Origin: Olleya namhaensis
GTDB lineage: Bacteria; Bacteroidota; Bacteroidia; Flavobacteriales; Flavobacteriaceae
DNA length: 64,000 nt
Direction: 5' to 3'
Assembly (NCBI RefSeq): GCF_900114005.1
Contig: NZ_FORM01000002.1
Span: 62,001 to 126,000, forward strand
Shown: positions 42,336-51,630 of the stretch, in pieces
Layout of the letters: each line of letters starts with the position of its first letter
Position numbering within the stretch: the stretch's first letter is position 1
Notes under the pieces: generated by a model
Seen by the model: the letters and a program-made list of their open reading frames with translations, nothing else
What the model was told of the DNA's origin: nothing
Databases searched by the model: none
Made by a program: the position numbers and the translations under genes

Positions 42336-43115
42336 ATGACTAAATTAGATATAAGAACCGTTGATGTTACACAATACATCACACCTCTAAGAGAAGGTGG
42401 TTCTTTACCTGCTATTGTAAAAGCAGATGACGACTTTTTATACGTGCTAAAATTTAGAGGTGCTGGTCAAGGAAAAAAAGCATTGATTGCCGAATTTATT
42501 GGTGGCGAATTAGCACGCGCTATTGGCTTAAAAGTACCCGAATTGGTCTTTATGAATTTAGATGATTCGTTTAGTAAAATGGAACCCGATGAAGAAATAC
42601 AAGACTTACTTAAGTTTAGCGTCGGTTTAAACCTAGGACTACATTATTTAAGCGGTAGTATAACCTTTGATCCATTGGCGTCTGTTGCAGATGCTAAAAC
42701 AGCTTCTAAAGTCGTTTTATTAGACAGTATCATTAGTAATATAGATCGAACTTCTAAAAACCCGAACATTCTAAATTGGAATAAGGAATTATGGGTAATA
42801 GATAATGGTGCTAGTTTTTATTTTCATCATAATTGGGACACGTGGAAAAACCATTTAATAAGAACATTTCCATTAATAAAAGACCACGTGCTTTTAAGTC
42901 GCGCTACAGATTTGGAAAATGCTTCAAAAGAAATAATTAAAGCTTTAGATAAAACCACTATTAAAAACATTATCAATACTATTCCAGAGGATTGGTTGAT
43001 TAATGAAGGTGACAGCTTAACACCATCAGAAATACGAGACGCGTATACAGATTATCTAGACGCCAAACTGGCTATGATAGACTCACTAGTTAAAGAAGCT
43101 CAAGATGCAAGATAA
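42336..43115 (+). CDS. HipA-like kinase-fold protein
   Basis: The 259-residue product matches the short HipA-like (HipA_2) group: an N-terminal lobe with VKADDDFLYVLKFRG (ATP Lys) and ALIAEFIGGELARAIG (paired Glu), then SIISNIDRTSKNPNIL, the catalytic loop with Asp, and WVIDNGASFYFHHNW, the metal Asp. Length is about 60 percent of true HipA, and no HipB antitoxin is adjacent. The 3' end overlaps the DUF3037 gene by 11 bases. The target is unknown; a toxin role is not supported by the neighbourhood. Confidence 0.85.
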   Translation: MTKLDIRTVDVTQYITPLREGGSLPAIVKADDDFLYVLKFRGAGQGKKALIAEFIGGELARAIGLKVPELVFMNLDDSFSKMEPDEEIQDLLKFSVGLNLGLHYLSGSITFDPLASVADAKTASKVVLLDSIISNIDRTSKNPNILNWNKELWVIDNGASFYFHHNWDTWKNHLIRTFPLIKDHVLLSRATDLENASKEIIKALDKTTIKNIINTIPEDWLINEGDSLTPSEIRDAYTDYLDAKLAMIDSLVKEAQDAR

Positions 43116-43512
43116 AGTTACTTTTGAATACGCGATTATTAGGCTTGTCCCTAAAGTAGAACGTGAAGAGTTTTTTAATATCGGTGTTATTTTATACTCT
43201 AAACGCAGAAAATTTGTTGGTGTAAAATATAAAATCAGCGATGCTAAGTTAAAAGCCTTTGCCTGCAACTTAGACTTAGAAGCTTTAAATAGCTATCTAA
43301 AATCATGGGAACTAATTTGTAAAGGAGATCCTTCTGCTGGGGTTATTGGTCAATTTGAAGTATCTGATAGATTCAGATGGCTAGCAGCCGCAAGAAGTAC
43401 TATTATACAAAGTTCTAAAACACATGCTGGATTAACAGAAGATCCAGAAAAAGAACTAGAATCTATTTTTAAATCTTATGTTTTGTGTGAAGAGACAGAT
43501 GCTTTAATCTAA
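43105..43512 (+). CDS. DUF3037 protein, partner of the HipA-like kinase
   Basis: The 135-residue product has the DUF3037 pattern YAIIRLVPKVEREEFFNIGV, then FRWLAAARSTIIQSSKTHAGL and a short acidic C-terminus. The ATG lies inside the kinase gene (11-base overlap), which implies translational coupling and a shared complex. The HipA_2-DUF3037 pair is common in bacteria, but I know of no function for it. Confidence 0.85.
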   Translation: MQDKVTFEYAIIRLVPKVEREEFFNIGVILYSKRRKFVGVKYKISDAKLKAFACNLDLEALNSYLKSWELICKGDPSAGVIGQFEVSDRFRWLAAARSTIIQSSKTHAGLTEDPEKELESIFKSYVLCEETDALI

Positions 43513-43527
43513 TTAAACAACATTGTA

Positions 43528-43962
43528 ATGACAGAAGACAAGCCAAAAAAGAAAAGTAATATTATTGGAATAACAGTAGGCGTTATCGCCTTTCTTATTT
43601 CATTTTATGCTGTTAAACAACTTTTTAAAAAAGATATAGCTACTGAATTAAAAAATGTAGCTATAGAAATGAATAAATCAACACCCATAGCAATTGATCA
43701 GTATACAAGATTAGACAGTGCATCATCTAAAGGAAAAACCAATTTTATATATCATTACACGCTTTTAGATATGACAAAATCTGAAGTCAACATGGACACA
43801 GCTAATAAGTACATAAGACCCAACATCATCGAAAGCGTAAAAAACAGCCCTGAATTACAAACATACAGAGATAATAACATCACTTTAGATTACAAGTATT
43901 ACGATAAGAATGGTGCTTTTACTATGGAGATTTCTGTAACACCAGAGCTTTATAATAAATAA
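43528..43962 (+). CDS. Small membrane-anchored hypothetical protein
   Basis: The 144-residue product has a Lys-rich N-terminus, one transmembrane helix (about 13-32, IIGITVGVIAFLISFYAVKQ), and a periplasmic alpha/beta domain ending in an antiparallel strand (ITLDYKYYDKNGAFTMEISV). No family recognised with certainty. It starts 15 bases after the DUF3037 gene and may belong to the same transcript. Confidence 0.65.
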   Translation: MTEDKPKKKSNIIGITVGVIAFLISFYAVKQLFKKDIATELKNVAIEMNKSTPIAIDQYTRLDSASSKGKTNFIYHYTLLDMTKSEVNMDTANKYIRPNIIESVKNSPELQTYRDNNITLDYKYYDKNGAFTMEISVTPELYNK

Positions 43963-43992
43963 GACTTCCCTTTTTAAAAGCTATTTTTACTC

Positions 43993-45033
43993 TTATTTAT
44001 TACTCATAACACCAGCCAAATAACTAGCATCTTTAGATACACCACCTAACGTTGCGGATCCACGTGTAAACATCCATGGTAAACCTATAAAGTATAAGCC
44101 ATCAATATTACTAACGCCTCTATAGTTTTTAGGATAACTATTAGCATCCAGTTCTAAACCTTGAATCCATTTAAAATTAGGTCGATATCCTGTTGCCCAA
44201 ATCACATTTTTAATAGTCGATTTTTTTTCTTTTTCAAAAAAGATATCGTCATTTAATGCATCTTTTGTGCGTCCTACAGGTATGACATTTTCTCGAGACA
44301 AAATTTCTTTTACATCCGTACCAATAACAGGTTGTGTTGAAGAGTTAATTTTTTTACCAACCCAACTATATTTACTATAACTTAAAAAGCCAACGACAGT
44401 AAACCACCACCATAGTGTTTTACCTAAAAAGTTTTGAGGTAATGATTTTACACTAGTATCTCCAGAAAAATAAACAGTCCTAGAGCTGTCTTTAGAAATC
44501 TCGTTTAATATTTGATAACCAGAATCCCCACCTCCTACAACTAAAGCATCACCTTGTTGCAATTGCTTAACACCTTTATAGTAGTTGCTATGCATTTGTA
44601 ATGTACTATCGGATATTTTTGTGTGACAAGGCGGTGTATAAGGAATATGAAATGGACCTGTAGCAACCACTACATTTTTAGCCTCAATTTCGCCATCTTT
44701 ATGCTGTACATGGAACCCTTTTGCTGTTTTAGTAACAGCAGTCACTAATGTATTTAATTGCATAGGAATCTCAAATGCAGTAACGTAAGTCTTAAAATAA
44801 TTAGCAACCTCAACCTTTGTTGGATAATGCCCTTTAGGCGCCTCAAATTTTAAACCTGGTAAATGATTGTATTCTGTTGGAGTGAATAATTTTAAAGAAT
44901 CCCAACGGTTTAACCAGGACGCACCAACTTCTGCCTCACCGTCTAAAACTATAAAATTGACGTTCATTTGTTTTAAATGATAAGCCATAGCTAATCCTGC
45001 TTGTGCACCTCCAATGACTACATAATCCAACAT
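43993..45033 (-). CDS. Flavin-containing monooxygenase-like NAD(P)/FAD oxidoreductase
   Basis: About 346 residues from the ATG at 45033. The FAD motif VVIGGAQAGLAMAYHLK and the NADPH motif VVGGGDSGYQIL are present, with the FMO-like ATGYRPNF near the C-terminus. It is likely a soluble class B monooxygenase or related reductase; substrate unknown. The open frame runs 22 codons further upstream, but the GxGxxG strand normally lies within ten residues of the start, so the shorter form is chosen. Confidence 0.85.
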   Translation of the reverse strand: MLDYVVIGGAQAGLAMAYHLKQMNVNFIVLDGEAEVGASWLNRWDSLKLFTPTEYNHLPGLKFEAPKGHYPTKVEVANYFKTYVTAFEIPMQLNTLVTAVTKTAKGFHVQHKDGEIEAKNVVVATGPFHIPYTPPCHTKISDSTLQMHSNYYKGVKQLQQGDALVVGGGDSGYQILNEISKDSSRTVYFSGDTSVKSLPQNFLGKTLWWWFTVVGFLSYSKYSWVGKKINSSTQPVIGTDVKEILSRENVIPVGRTKDALNDDIFFEKEKKSTIKNVIWATGYRPNFKWIQGLELDANSYPKNYRGVSNIDGLYFIGLPWMFTRGSATLGGVSKDASYLAGVMSNK

Positions 45034-45249
45034 CTTATCCTGTATTTTAATTCTTTGCGAAAGTAAAAACAATATATTGGTTAAAGCATTAAACAGCACA
45101 CCAACCTTAATAAATTTATAAATAATCTCACTAAAATTAAGCTATTATATGCACAGATGACTTTTAACAACATTTAACTAAAATTTCTTATTACAATTAA
45201 TTTTTCCGAATTTTAAGCTAGTAAAATAACACTAATTAAAAAGTAAATA

Positions 45250-45780
45250 ATGGATTGGATATACTCTTTAAATGACCCTTTATGGGAAACAGTTGCAGGT
45301 AGCCTTATACTATTTGTAGTAATTATTATATTAACTAGAATTATAGGCTTAAGATCGTTTGCTAAATTTACAGCTTATGACTTTGCGTTTACTATTGCTA
45401 TTGGTAGTATAATTTCTTCAACTTTAACATCAAGCACATCCGTTATTCATGGGAGTGTCGCAATTTCTGGCCTACTATTTTTAACCTACATTTTTTCTAC
45501 ATTACAAAAAAAGTTTCCTAGTTTCAGTTCTATAATTTCTAACAAACCTTTATTATTAATGAAAGGTGAAACAATTTTACATGACAATTTAAAACATGCT
45601 AGAATTCAAAAATCGCAATTAATAGCCAAACTCAGAGAAGCTAATGTTTTAAATTTTAATCAAATTGAAGCAGTTGTTTTAGAATCTACAGGGGATATAT
45701 CTGTATTACACAAGTCATCTGACGCAAGTGACACAAAATTAAGCGATGTCATATTAGAAGATGTCAGAGAAAGACCTTGA
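45250..45780 (+). CDS. DUF421 (YetF-type) membrane protein
   Basis: The 176-residue product has three N-terminal membrane segments (about 15-35, 45-60, 67-85) and a C-terminal cytosolic DUF421 domain (LLMKGETILHDNLKHARI, then LIAKLREANVLNFNQIEAVVLESTGDISV). It corresponds to the YetF/YcaP family. Function unknown. It stands alone with a strong terminator. Confidence 0.9.
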   Translation: MDWIYSLNDPLWETVAGSLILFVVIIILTRIIGLRSFAKFTAYDFAFTIAIGSIISSTLTSSTSVIHGSVAISGLLFLTYIFSTLQKKFPSFSSIISNKPLLLMKGETILHDNLKHARIQKSQLIAKLREANVLNFNQIEAVVLESTGDISVLHKSSDASDTKLSDVILEDVRERP

Positions 45781-45792
45781 TAAAAATCAACA

Positions 45793-45828
45793 TAAAAAAA
45801 AGCCTCTCATAAAACGAGAGGCTTTTTA
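45793..45828. terminator. Bidirectional terminator between DUF421 and the subtilase gene
   Basis: AGCCTCTCATAAAACGAGAGGCT flanked by an A-run and T-run between convergent stops at 45780 and 45847. Confidence 0.92.
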
Positions 45829-45846
45829 CATTAACACTTATAATTT

Positions 45847-47361
45847 TTATTGTACTGCTTGTAAAGCATCAATATTACCATATCCAAAACTTGAATTTTT
45901 ATTAGGATAAAACTCTGAAGACTGCTTTAATTTAGTTAACACTTGAGCTCTAGACCATGTTGGGTGCTTAGACCAAACTAATGCAGCAATACCAGCTGTT
46001 GTTGCTGTTGCTACAGATGATCCTCCTGTGTAACTTCTATCTCCGTTGTAAAACCCTAATACCGGAGGTGCTTTACTAGTGTTGTTATCACCTTCCATTA
46101 TGATAGTAAAATCTATTTTACTTCCGCTATGACACACCTCACATCTATCGTAATATGGTCCATCATCTACACCTGTTACCGCAACAGTCTCACTCATAGT
46201 TGCAGGAAAAATAACCCCGTAACCGTTTGTAAAACTAGTAGACGTCCCACCTGCTGCAAAAATTAATTTACCTTTACTGTAAGCATATCTAACCGCATCT
46301 TTTATATTTCCGATAGACCATAAATACCCTATAGACATTGATATAATTTTTACATCACTTCTATTTCCTAACTGGGTTAATGCGCTAGATACTCCTTTAC
46401 GCTCATGATAGTCATTAAGTAATACATCTTCTGTTGCTCTGTACGCTACTAAATTTGCATTATAAGCAACACCAACAGGCATTCCGTTATCGTTACGTGG
46501 CGCTGCTATTGTTGATGCCATAGCTGTACCATGTCCACATTTATCATGTATACCATCATAGTTATTTGACCACCACCAATTAGAGTCGATAAATGTTCCA
46601 TATTTTTGAACAAAACGCCCATTTGAATACCCATCATTAATTCCTGACGAATTTAATAAAGGCTGAGAAGCAGACACTCCTGTATCTATCAGACCAATAG
46701 TTATCCCTGCTCCTGTACTTTGACTCCAAGCTTGTGGGATATTGTGTTTGTAAAAATGCCAAGGCACTTGCGCATTATTTGGCGCTATAGTCGTGTAATG
46801 TGCAGCATTAATTGTGTCTGCATTTTTATCGCATCCAGAGCTTGAACGCCCATTATTTACGGTTTCGTATTGGTTATATCCGTTTGGCTCCAAATATCTA
46901 ACACCATCAGTTTGTAATAATTGTTTAATAGTCTCAAAGTTTGCAACTTGTACATCTACGACATTTATAATATCGTGTTCAAACATTGTTTTTTCGTCTT
47001 TTTTATAATCTTCATTATCCTCTACCAATTGTATAATATTAGATAATGTTGCTTTTAAGCGTTCTGATTTAACCTCAGCAAAACTTTCGTTTTCTTCTCC
47101 GTAACCAATGGTTAAAATATTATTACCTCTAACTACTGCACTCCACAATGTATGTGGTGTGACATCTTTCCAGTCAAAAGTACCTGTTTCTGTAAGGCTT
47201 TGATTAATTAAGGCATTTATTTCAGGAACGGTTAACGCGGATTTTTGACTGTAGTCTATTGTTGCGTCTTCCGGAGCATCTAATGCGTCTTCTTTTTGAC
47301 ACGCATTAAATACTGTCAAAGCTATCAGAAGGACTGATAGTTTTAGTAATGGTCTTTTCAT
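45847..47361 (-). CDS. Subtilisin-family (S8) serine protease, lipoprotein
   Basis: The 504-residue product has a lipoprotein signal (lipobox FNAC, Cys21), a propeptide to about residue 170, and a peptidase S8 domain with the triad Asp226 (TIGLIDTGVS), His277 (CGHGTAMAS) and Ser449 (GGSSVATATTAG). The Ser motif reads GSSVAT with Thr in place of the usual Pro, a tolerated variant. Three clustered Trp (NWWWSNN) precede the His motif. It is probably surface or periplasm facing. No sorting domain is present. Confidence 0.93.
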   Translation of the reverse strand: MKRPLLKLSVLLIALTVFNACQKEDALDAPEDATIDYSQKSALTVPEINALINQSLTETGTFDWKDVTPHTLWSAVVRGNNILTIGYGEENESFAEVKSERLKATLSNIIQLVEDNEDYKKDEKTMFEHDIINVVDVQVANFETIKQLLQTDGVRYLEPNGYNQYETVNNGRSSSGCDKNADTINAAHYTTIAPNNAQVPWHFYKHNIPQAWSQSTGAGITIGLIDTGVSASQPLLNSSGINDGYSNGRFVQKYGTFIDSNWWWSNNYDGIHDKCGHGTAMASTIAAPRNDNGMPVGVAYNANLVAYRATEDVLLNDYHERKGVSSALTQLGNRSDVKIISMSIGYLWSIGNIKDAVRYAYSKGKLIFAAGGTSTSFTNGYGVIFPATMSETVAVTGVDDGPYYDRCEVCHSGSKIDFTIIMEGDNNTSKAPPVLGFYNGDRSYTGGSSVATATTAGIAALVWSKHPTWSRAQVLTKLKQSSEFYPNKNSSFGYGNIDALQAVQ

Positions 47362-47491
47362 TTTGTATATGGTTTAAGGTTGATGCTTAAATATATACAT
47401 TTTTCTTAAAAAAAAGTTAATTTGGTTATCAATTTACCTATTAAACATCTTTTAAAGTAGTAAAATCTTAGTGACAAGTTGTTTTTATTTT

Positions 47492-47635
47492 GCGTTAGCG
47501 GTAGAAATGGCATCCTTTTTTTTAAACTAAATAGCACTAGCTGTGGTAAATTATATTTAAATGGACACTTAAAATACTATTGAGAATATCCTAAAAAAAG
47601 ATATAATGGATGACGCGACCCTTGTGGTAACGCCC
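47492..47635. repeat. Structured intergenic element, GCGTTA...AACGCCC type, copy 2
   Basis: Begins GCGTTAGCGGTAGAAATGG and ends GCGACCCTTGTGGTAACGCCC. The GCGTTA and TAACGC ends can pair, so a transcript would close into a stem. The middle (47520-47600) is AT-rich and unlike copy 1 at 39662. Most of the subtilase-tatA gap is occupied by this element. Confidence 0.55.
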
Positions 47636-47658
47636 CTATAATTGATTCGGAAATTGGA

Positions 47659-47946
47659 TTATAGTTTGCGACGTACAGATCCGGTAAACTCCTCTAGATC
47701 GTCTTTAACTTTTTTAAGTTCTTCGTTTACACCATCTGTTATGCTTGTATCCAAACCGTTACGTTCTGCAGATTTAGTGATTTCGGTTTTGATATCATTA
47801 GTGGCATCTTTAAGTTGACGCATACCTTTACCTAATCCCTTGGCAATATCCGGAACATTTTTAGCGCCAAACACCATAACAACGATTAGCAGGATGAAAA
47901 ATATTTCTCCTCCGCTTATAAATAAAAATGTTGTTAATTTAACCAT
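47659..47946 (-). CDS. tatA: Sec-independent protein translocase TatA/TatE
   Basis: The 95-residue product has the single N-terminal membrane helix (IFFILLIVVMVFG), the FGAKNVPDIAKGLGKGM hinge and amphipathic helix typical of TatA, and a charged cytosolic tail. It forms the Tat pore with TatC (not in the window). The last residues VRRKL are basic, and the gene is transcribed alone. Confidence 0.93.
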   Translation of the reverse strand: MVKLTTFLFISGGEIFFILLIVVMVFGAKNVPDIAKGLGKGMRQLKDATNDIKTEITKSAERNGLDTSITDGVNEELKKVKDDLEEFTGSVRRKL

Positions 47947-48052
47947 GCTACAAATATACTAAGTTGTTTTGATTGTTTGAATAAACTACTGTTTTTTTTA
48001 AGAGTCTTTTAGTACGATTTTTGTATTTTTACGTCAAGTGAAACACAAAGCT

Positions 48053-49813
48053 ATGGAGTTTAAAAATATTGAGTCTAATCCAATTTTAGATCGTTTACCG
48101 AAGCATTTAAGACAGTTTATTAAACCTCAGGATTATGAGGATTATTCTGCTATTGACCAAGCGGTTTGGCGTTATGCTATGCGTAAAAATGTAGATTATC
48201 TTAGTCAAGTGGCCCATAGCACTTACATAGAAGGTTTACAGCAAACAGGAATTAGCGTAGATGCTATCCCAAATATGTATGGGATGAATCGTATTTTAAA
48301 GGCTATTGGCTGGGCTGCTGTTGCTGTGGATGGTTTTATACCTCCTAATGCTTTTATGGAGTTTCAGGCTTATAATGTATTGGTAATTGCTAGTGATATT
48401 AGACAATTGGAACATATTGAATACACACCTGCTCCGGATATTATACATGAAGGTGCTGGTCATGCTCCAATTATTGCAAATCCAGAGTATGCTGAGTACT
48501 TAAGACGTTTTGGTGAAATTGGTTGTAAAGCCATCAGTTCTGCCAAAGATTACGAATTATACGAAGCTGTGCGACACTTATCTATTATTAAGGAAGCGCC
48601 TAATACACCACAAGATCAAATTGATTTAGCTGAAAAAGCGGTTGAAGATTTACAAAATAATATGGGTGAACCAAGTGAGATGGCTTTAATAAGAAACTTA
48701 CATTGGTGGACGGTTGAATATGGTTTGATTGGAACCATTGAAAACCCTAAAATTTATGGTGCTGGTTTATTATCGTCTATTGGAGAGAGCGCTTGGTGTA
48801 TGACGGATAAGGTTAAAAAATTGCCTTACACAATAGACTCTACTTTTCAGAATTTTGACATTACAAAACCACAGCCACAATTATATGTCACTCCGGATTT
48901 TGCACACCTTAGTTTGGTGTTAGAGTCTTTTGCTAATACTATGGCGCTGCGTACCGGTGGACCAAGTGCTATTAAAAAATTAATACACAGTCAGGCATTA
49001 GGAACAATAGAGCTTAGTACAGGTTTACAAATATCTGGTGTGTTTACTAATATGATTGAACATAATGGTAAGGTCAGTTACATCCAAACCACTGGAAAAA
49101 CAGCCTTAGCCAACCGTGATAAAGAATTGGTTGGACATAGCACTTTAGAACATGCGGATGGTTTTGGATCTCCTATCGGGAAATTAAAAGGTATTAATTT
49201 AGCTATTGAAGACATGTCGCCACGTGATTTACGTGCTTATGATATTTATGAAGGTGAAACCGTTACTTTAGAGTTTGAAAACGACATTATTGTTACCGGA
49301 GAGATTATTACTGGTACAAGAAACCTACAGGGTAAAATTATCTTGATTAGCTTTAAAAACTGTACGGTAACGCATAAAGACACGATCTTATTTGACCCTA
49401 CTTGGGGACTTTATGATATGGCTGTTGGTAAAGAAGTACTTTCTGGTTATTCTGGTCCTGCAGACTTACATAGTTTTGATTTAATTACACATAAAGTAAG
49501 CAGCACGACAATACATGTTAAGCATTCTGCTGAAAAGTTAGAATTAATTGACCTTTACAAACAAGTCCGTGATTATCGCGAAGGGACAAACCCAACTATT
49601 TCTAGAACTAAGGTGTTAGAACAATTAGTAAATCGTTTTCCTATGGATTGGTTATTACCAATCGAGTTATTTGAACTGGCTAAAAAAGGTAATGAAAACG
49701 AGCTTTGCAATAGTATTTTAGGGCATCTTGAAACTATCAAGCAAAACAGACCAGAGGTTGGACATTTGATTGATGATGGTGTTAAGATTGCTAGTCAAGA
49801 AATTGCGGTATAG
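48053..49813 (+). CDS. phhA: Phenylalanine 4-hydroxylase-like aromatic amino acid hydroxylase with long C-terminal extension
   Basis: About 586 residues, twice the size of usual bacterial PheH (about 290). The catalytic domain lies in the N-terminal half, with iron ligands His132 and His137 in HEGAGHAPI and Glu222 in TVEYGLIG. The C-terminal region (about 345-586) has no obvious catalytic motif and reads as a separate domain. The pterin-dependent family turns Phe into Tyr. GTG at 48038 would add five residues; ATG is preferred. The long form seems typical of Flavobacteria. Close in the window to kynurenine catabolism, but not co-transcribed with it. Confidence 0.9.
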   Translation: MEFKNIESNPILDRLPKHLRQFIKPQDYEDYSAIDQAVWRYAMRKNVDYLSQVAHSTYIEGLQQTGISVDAIPNMYGMNRILKAIGWAAVAVDGFIPPNAFMEFQAYNVLVIASDIRQLEHIEYTPAPDIIHEGAGHAPIIANPEYAEYLRRFGEIGCKAISSAKDYELYEAVRHLSIIKEAPNTPQDQIDLAEKAVEDLQNNMGEPSEMALIRNLHWWTVEYGLIGTIENPKIYGAGLLSSIGESAWCMTDKVKKLPYTIDSTFQNFDITKPQPQLYVTPDFAHLSLVLESFANTMALRTGGPSAIKKLIHSQALGTIELSTGLQISGVFTNMIEHNGKVSYIQTTGKTALANRDKELVGHSTLEHADGFGSPIGKLKGINLAIEDMSPRDLRAYDIYEGETVTLEFENDIIVTGEIITGTRNLQGKIILISFKNCTVTHKDTILFDPTWGLYDMAVGKEVLSGYSGPADLHSFDLITHKVSSTTIHVKHSAEKLELIDLYKQVRDYREGTNPTISRTKVLEQLVNRFPMDWLLPIELFELAKKGNENELCNSILGHLETIKQNRPEVGHLIDDGVKIASQEIAV

Positions 49814-49814
49814 A

Positions 49815-50567
49815 TTAACTATAACTCTTTAATTTTTGTTTAGTAAAGTCGCTTAGGACCAATTTACCACTAATTTCGGCACGCTCAATAAGCAAGACGC
49901 TCCACTCGTTAGTGTCTTGCCAAAGCACTCTTTTAAGTTCTAATAGCGCCTCAGGATTATACGATGCTAATTTGGTAGCTAAAGCTAAGACTGCATCATC
50001 TAAAGCCTCTACAGTGTCAAACACATCTGCGTACAAGCCTTTTTGTTTTGCATAATCTGCTGTGTAAAATGTTTCCGCGTCAATTGTCATTTGAGAAAAA
50101 GCAGTTTGCCCAATTTTTCTGGTTACTGCCGGCTCTATTACAAATGGGCCGATGCCTATACTAATTTCTGATAATTTTATAGCTGCAAATTTTGTTGCCA
50201 AACAATAGTCCGTTGCACTTGCCAATCCAACACCACCTCCAACAGCTTTACCTTGTACACGACCAATAATTAGTTTTGGGCATTTACGCATAGCATTAAT
50301 CACATTAGCAAATCCAGAGAAAAAGCGTTTCCCTTCTTCCAAATTATTAATAGCAACCAACTCTGTAAAACTTGCTCCAGCACAAAACGTACGTGCTCCA
50401 CCACTTTTTAAAACAACAACCCTAATATCATCATTTTTACCAGCGTCTTTAATAGCTAATTCCAATTGTTTTAAGATCGGGCTTGGCATTGCGTTATGTT
50501 CTGGTGTAAAAAACGTAATATACCCTACGTTATTCTCTATGGTTTGTTTGACGTATGCTTGAGACAT
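49815..50567 (-). CDS. Enoyl-CoA hydratase/isomerase family protein
   Basis: The 250-residue crotonase-fold protein has the oxyanion-hole loop GGARTFCAGASFTEL, GKAVGGGVGLASATDYC and the second-half LSEISIGIGPFVIEP region. Crotonase Glu positions are partly kept (the IEP Glu). It may act in leucine/isoleucine or fatty acid breakdown; a methylglutaconyl-CoA hydratase-like role is possible but not certain. Convergent with the hydroxylase gene, with stops two bases apart. Confidence 0.88.
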   Translation of the reverse strand: MSQAYVKQTIENNVGYITFFTPEHNAMPSPILKQLELAIKDAGKNDDIRVVVLKSGGARTFCAGASFTELVAINNLEEGKRFFSGFANVINAMRKCPKLIIGRVQGKAVGGGVGLASATDYCLATKFAAIKLSEISIGIGPFVIEPAVTRKIGQTAFSQMTIDAETFYTADYAKQKGLYADVFDTVEALDDAVLALATKLASYNPEALLELKRVLWQDTNEWSVLLIERAEISGKLVLSDFTKQKLKSYS

Positions 50568-50631
50568 GTAATCCTTATTTTTTATAGTTGAATATAGACA
50601 AATTTAAGACTTTTAAATCTTCTAAATTTAT

Positions 50632-50639
50632 TAACTTTG
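50632..50639 (+). promoter_or_regulatory. -7 promoter box of the rhodanese gene
   Basis: TAACTTTG matches TAnnTTTG and lies 16 bases before the ATG. Confidence 0.5.
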
Positions 50640-50655
50640 AAGGAAACATTATACT

Positions 50656-50961
50656 ATGGGATTTTTCAGTTTTCTTTTTGGGAATAAAACCAACAAAATA
50701 AAAGAATTTACAGATAGAGGCGCTATTATTTTAGATGTGCGCTCTAAAGCAGAATATGATTCTGGCGCTATTCCAGGCTCAAAACATATTCCGTTACAGC
50801 AAGTCCAAGCCAAAATTAATCAGATAAAACAATGGGACAAACCTGTTATTACTTGTTGTGCAAGTGGTATGCGCTCTGGTAGTGCTGCAGCTATTTTACG
50901 CAGTAATGGTGTCGAGGTTATGAATGGTGGTGGCTGGCAAAGCCTATCGGGAAAATTATAG
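50656..50961 (+). CDS. Single-domain rhodanese-like sulfurtransferase
   Basis: The 101-residue product has the rhodanese pattern IILDVRSKAEYDSGAIPGSKHIPL and the active loop VITCCASGMRSGSAA, with Cys nucleophile(s). The short length fits a GlpE/PspE-like single domain. It has an N-terminal hydrophobic stretch (MGFFSFLFG) too short for a membrane helix. It is probably a cytosolic persulfide carrier. The 3' end overlaps the convergent DUF4230 gene by six bases. Confidence 0.92.
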   Translation: MGFFSFLFGNKTNKIKEFTDRGAIILDVRSKAEYDSGAIPGSKHIPLQQVQAKINQIKQWDKPVITCCASGMRSGSAAAILRSNGVEVMNGGGWQSLSGKL

Positions 50962-51567
50962 TTTTAATATTTCCAATCGGTCTTCGTTATCAATCTTACT
51001 GTCATTATACTGTAACGTCCACCCTAAACTATTGGTTAAAATATAAAATTTAGACAGCTCACTTACTAACCTGTTTTTAGCATTTATACGCAAGTTAGAC
51101 GCCTCTACTTTTTTACGGATTCGTGCGGTTACCGTTTCCTGTATTTTATTATAGTCGTCATGATTAAAAGCATTAAGGTAACCACTTTCTACATCGTAAT
51201 ATTCTAATTTAGGATAGATTTTTAATTCCTCCTTAGGGATTTTAGTAATCTTCAACACCTTATTTACACTATCTATTTGGTATTCGATCTTACTTAAATC
51301 GTAACCAACGGTTACCTCAGCATTTACTATAACTAACGCTTGCTTATCTGATGTTAAGTTAGCAAATAATGCTTTGGAGCTTTTATAACTGTATGCATCA
51401 CTAAAATAGCCTTCAGTCACTATTAGCTTACCAACATTATTAATTTGTTTTTGTATTAAAGCAGAGTGCTCTCTAATAACAGTTCTGTCTGCACTACCTT
51501 CTGTACATTTTTTTAAAACAAACGACAGAACAAATGCTATTACTATACCAATAATTATTTTTCGCAT
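50956..51567 (-). CDS. DUF4230 exported protein
   Basis: The 203-residue product has a signal/anchor segment (residues 3-18, IIIGIVIAFVLSFVLKK) and a DUF4230 domain with ALVIVNAEVTVGYDLSKIEY and ILKITKIPKEELKIYPKLEYY, which resembles the pattern seen in this family. The function is unknown. It is convergent with the rhodanese gene and is preceded by the 250-base gap containing a long-loop terminator. Confidence 0.85.
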   Translation of the reverse strand: MRKIIIGIVIAFVLSFVLKKCTEGSADRTVIREHSALIQKQINNVGKLIVTEGYFSDAYSYKSSKALFANLTSDKQALVIVNAEVTVGYDLSKIEYQIDSVNKVLKITKIPKEELKIYPKLEYYDVESGYLNAFNHDDYNKIQETVTARIRKKVEASNLRINAKNRLVSELSKFYILTNSLGWTLQYNDSKIDNEDRLEILKL

Positions 51568-51630
51568 ATAATAAAAGTACTATTAGATTTTGAATTTATC
51601 TACAACGTGAAGTTAAAAATTTTAGAAAAG

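Noticed and set aside
42336-43115. HipA toxin of a HipBA toxin-antitoxin pair
   Set aside because: Too short for HipA, no HTH antitoxin gene upstream, and the overlapping partner is DUF3037.
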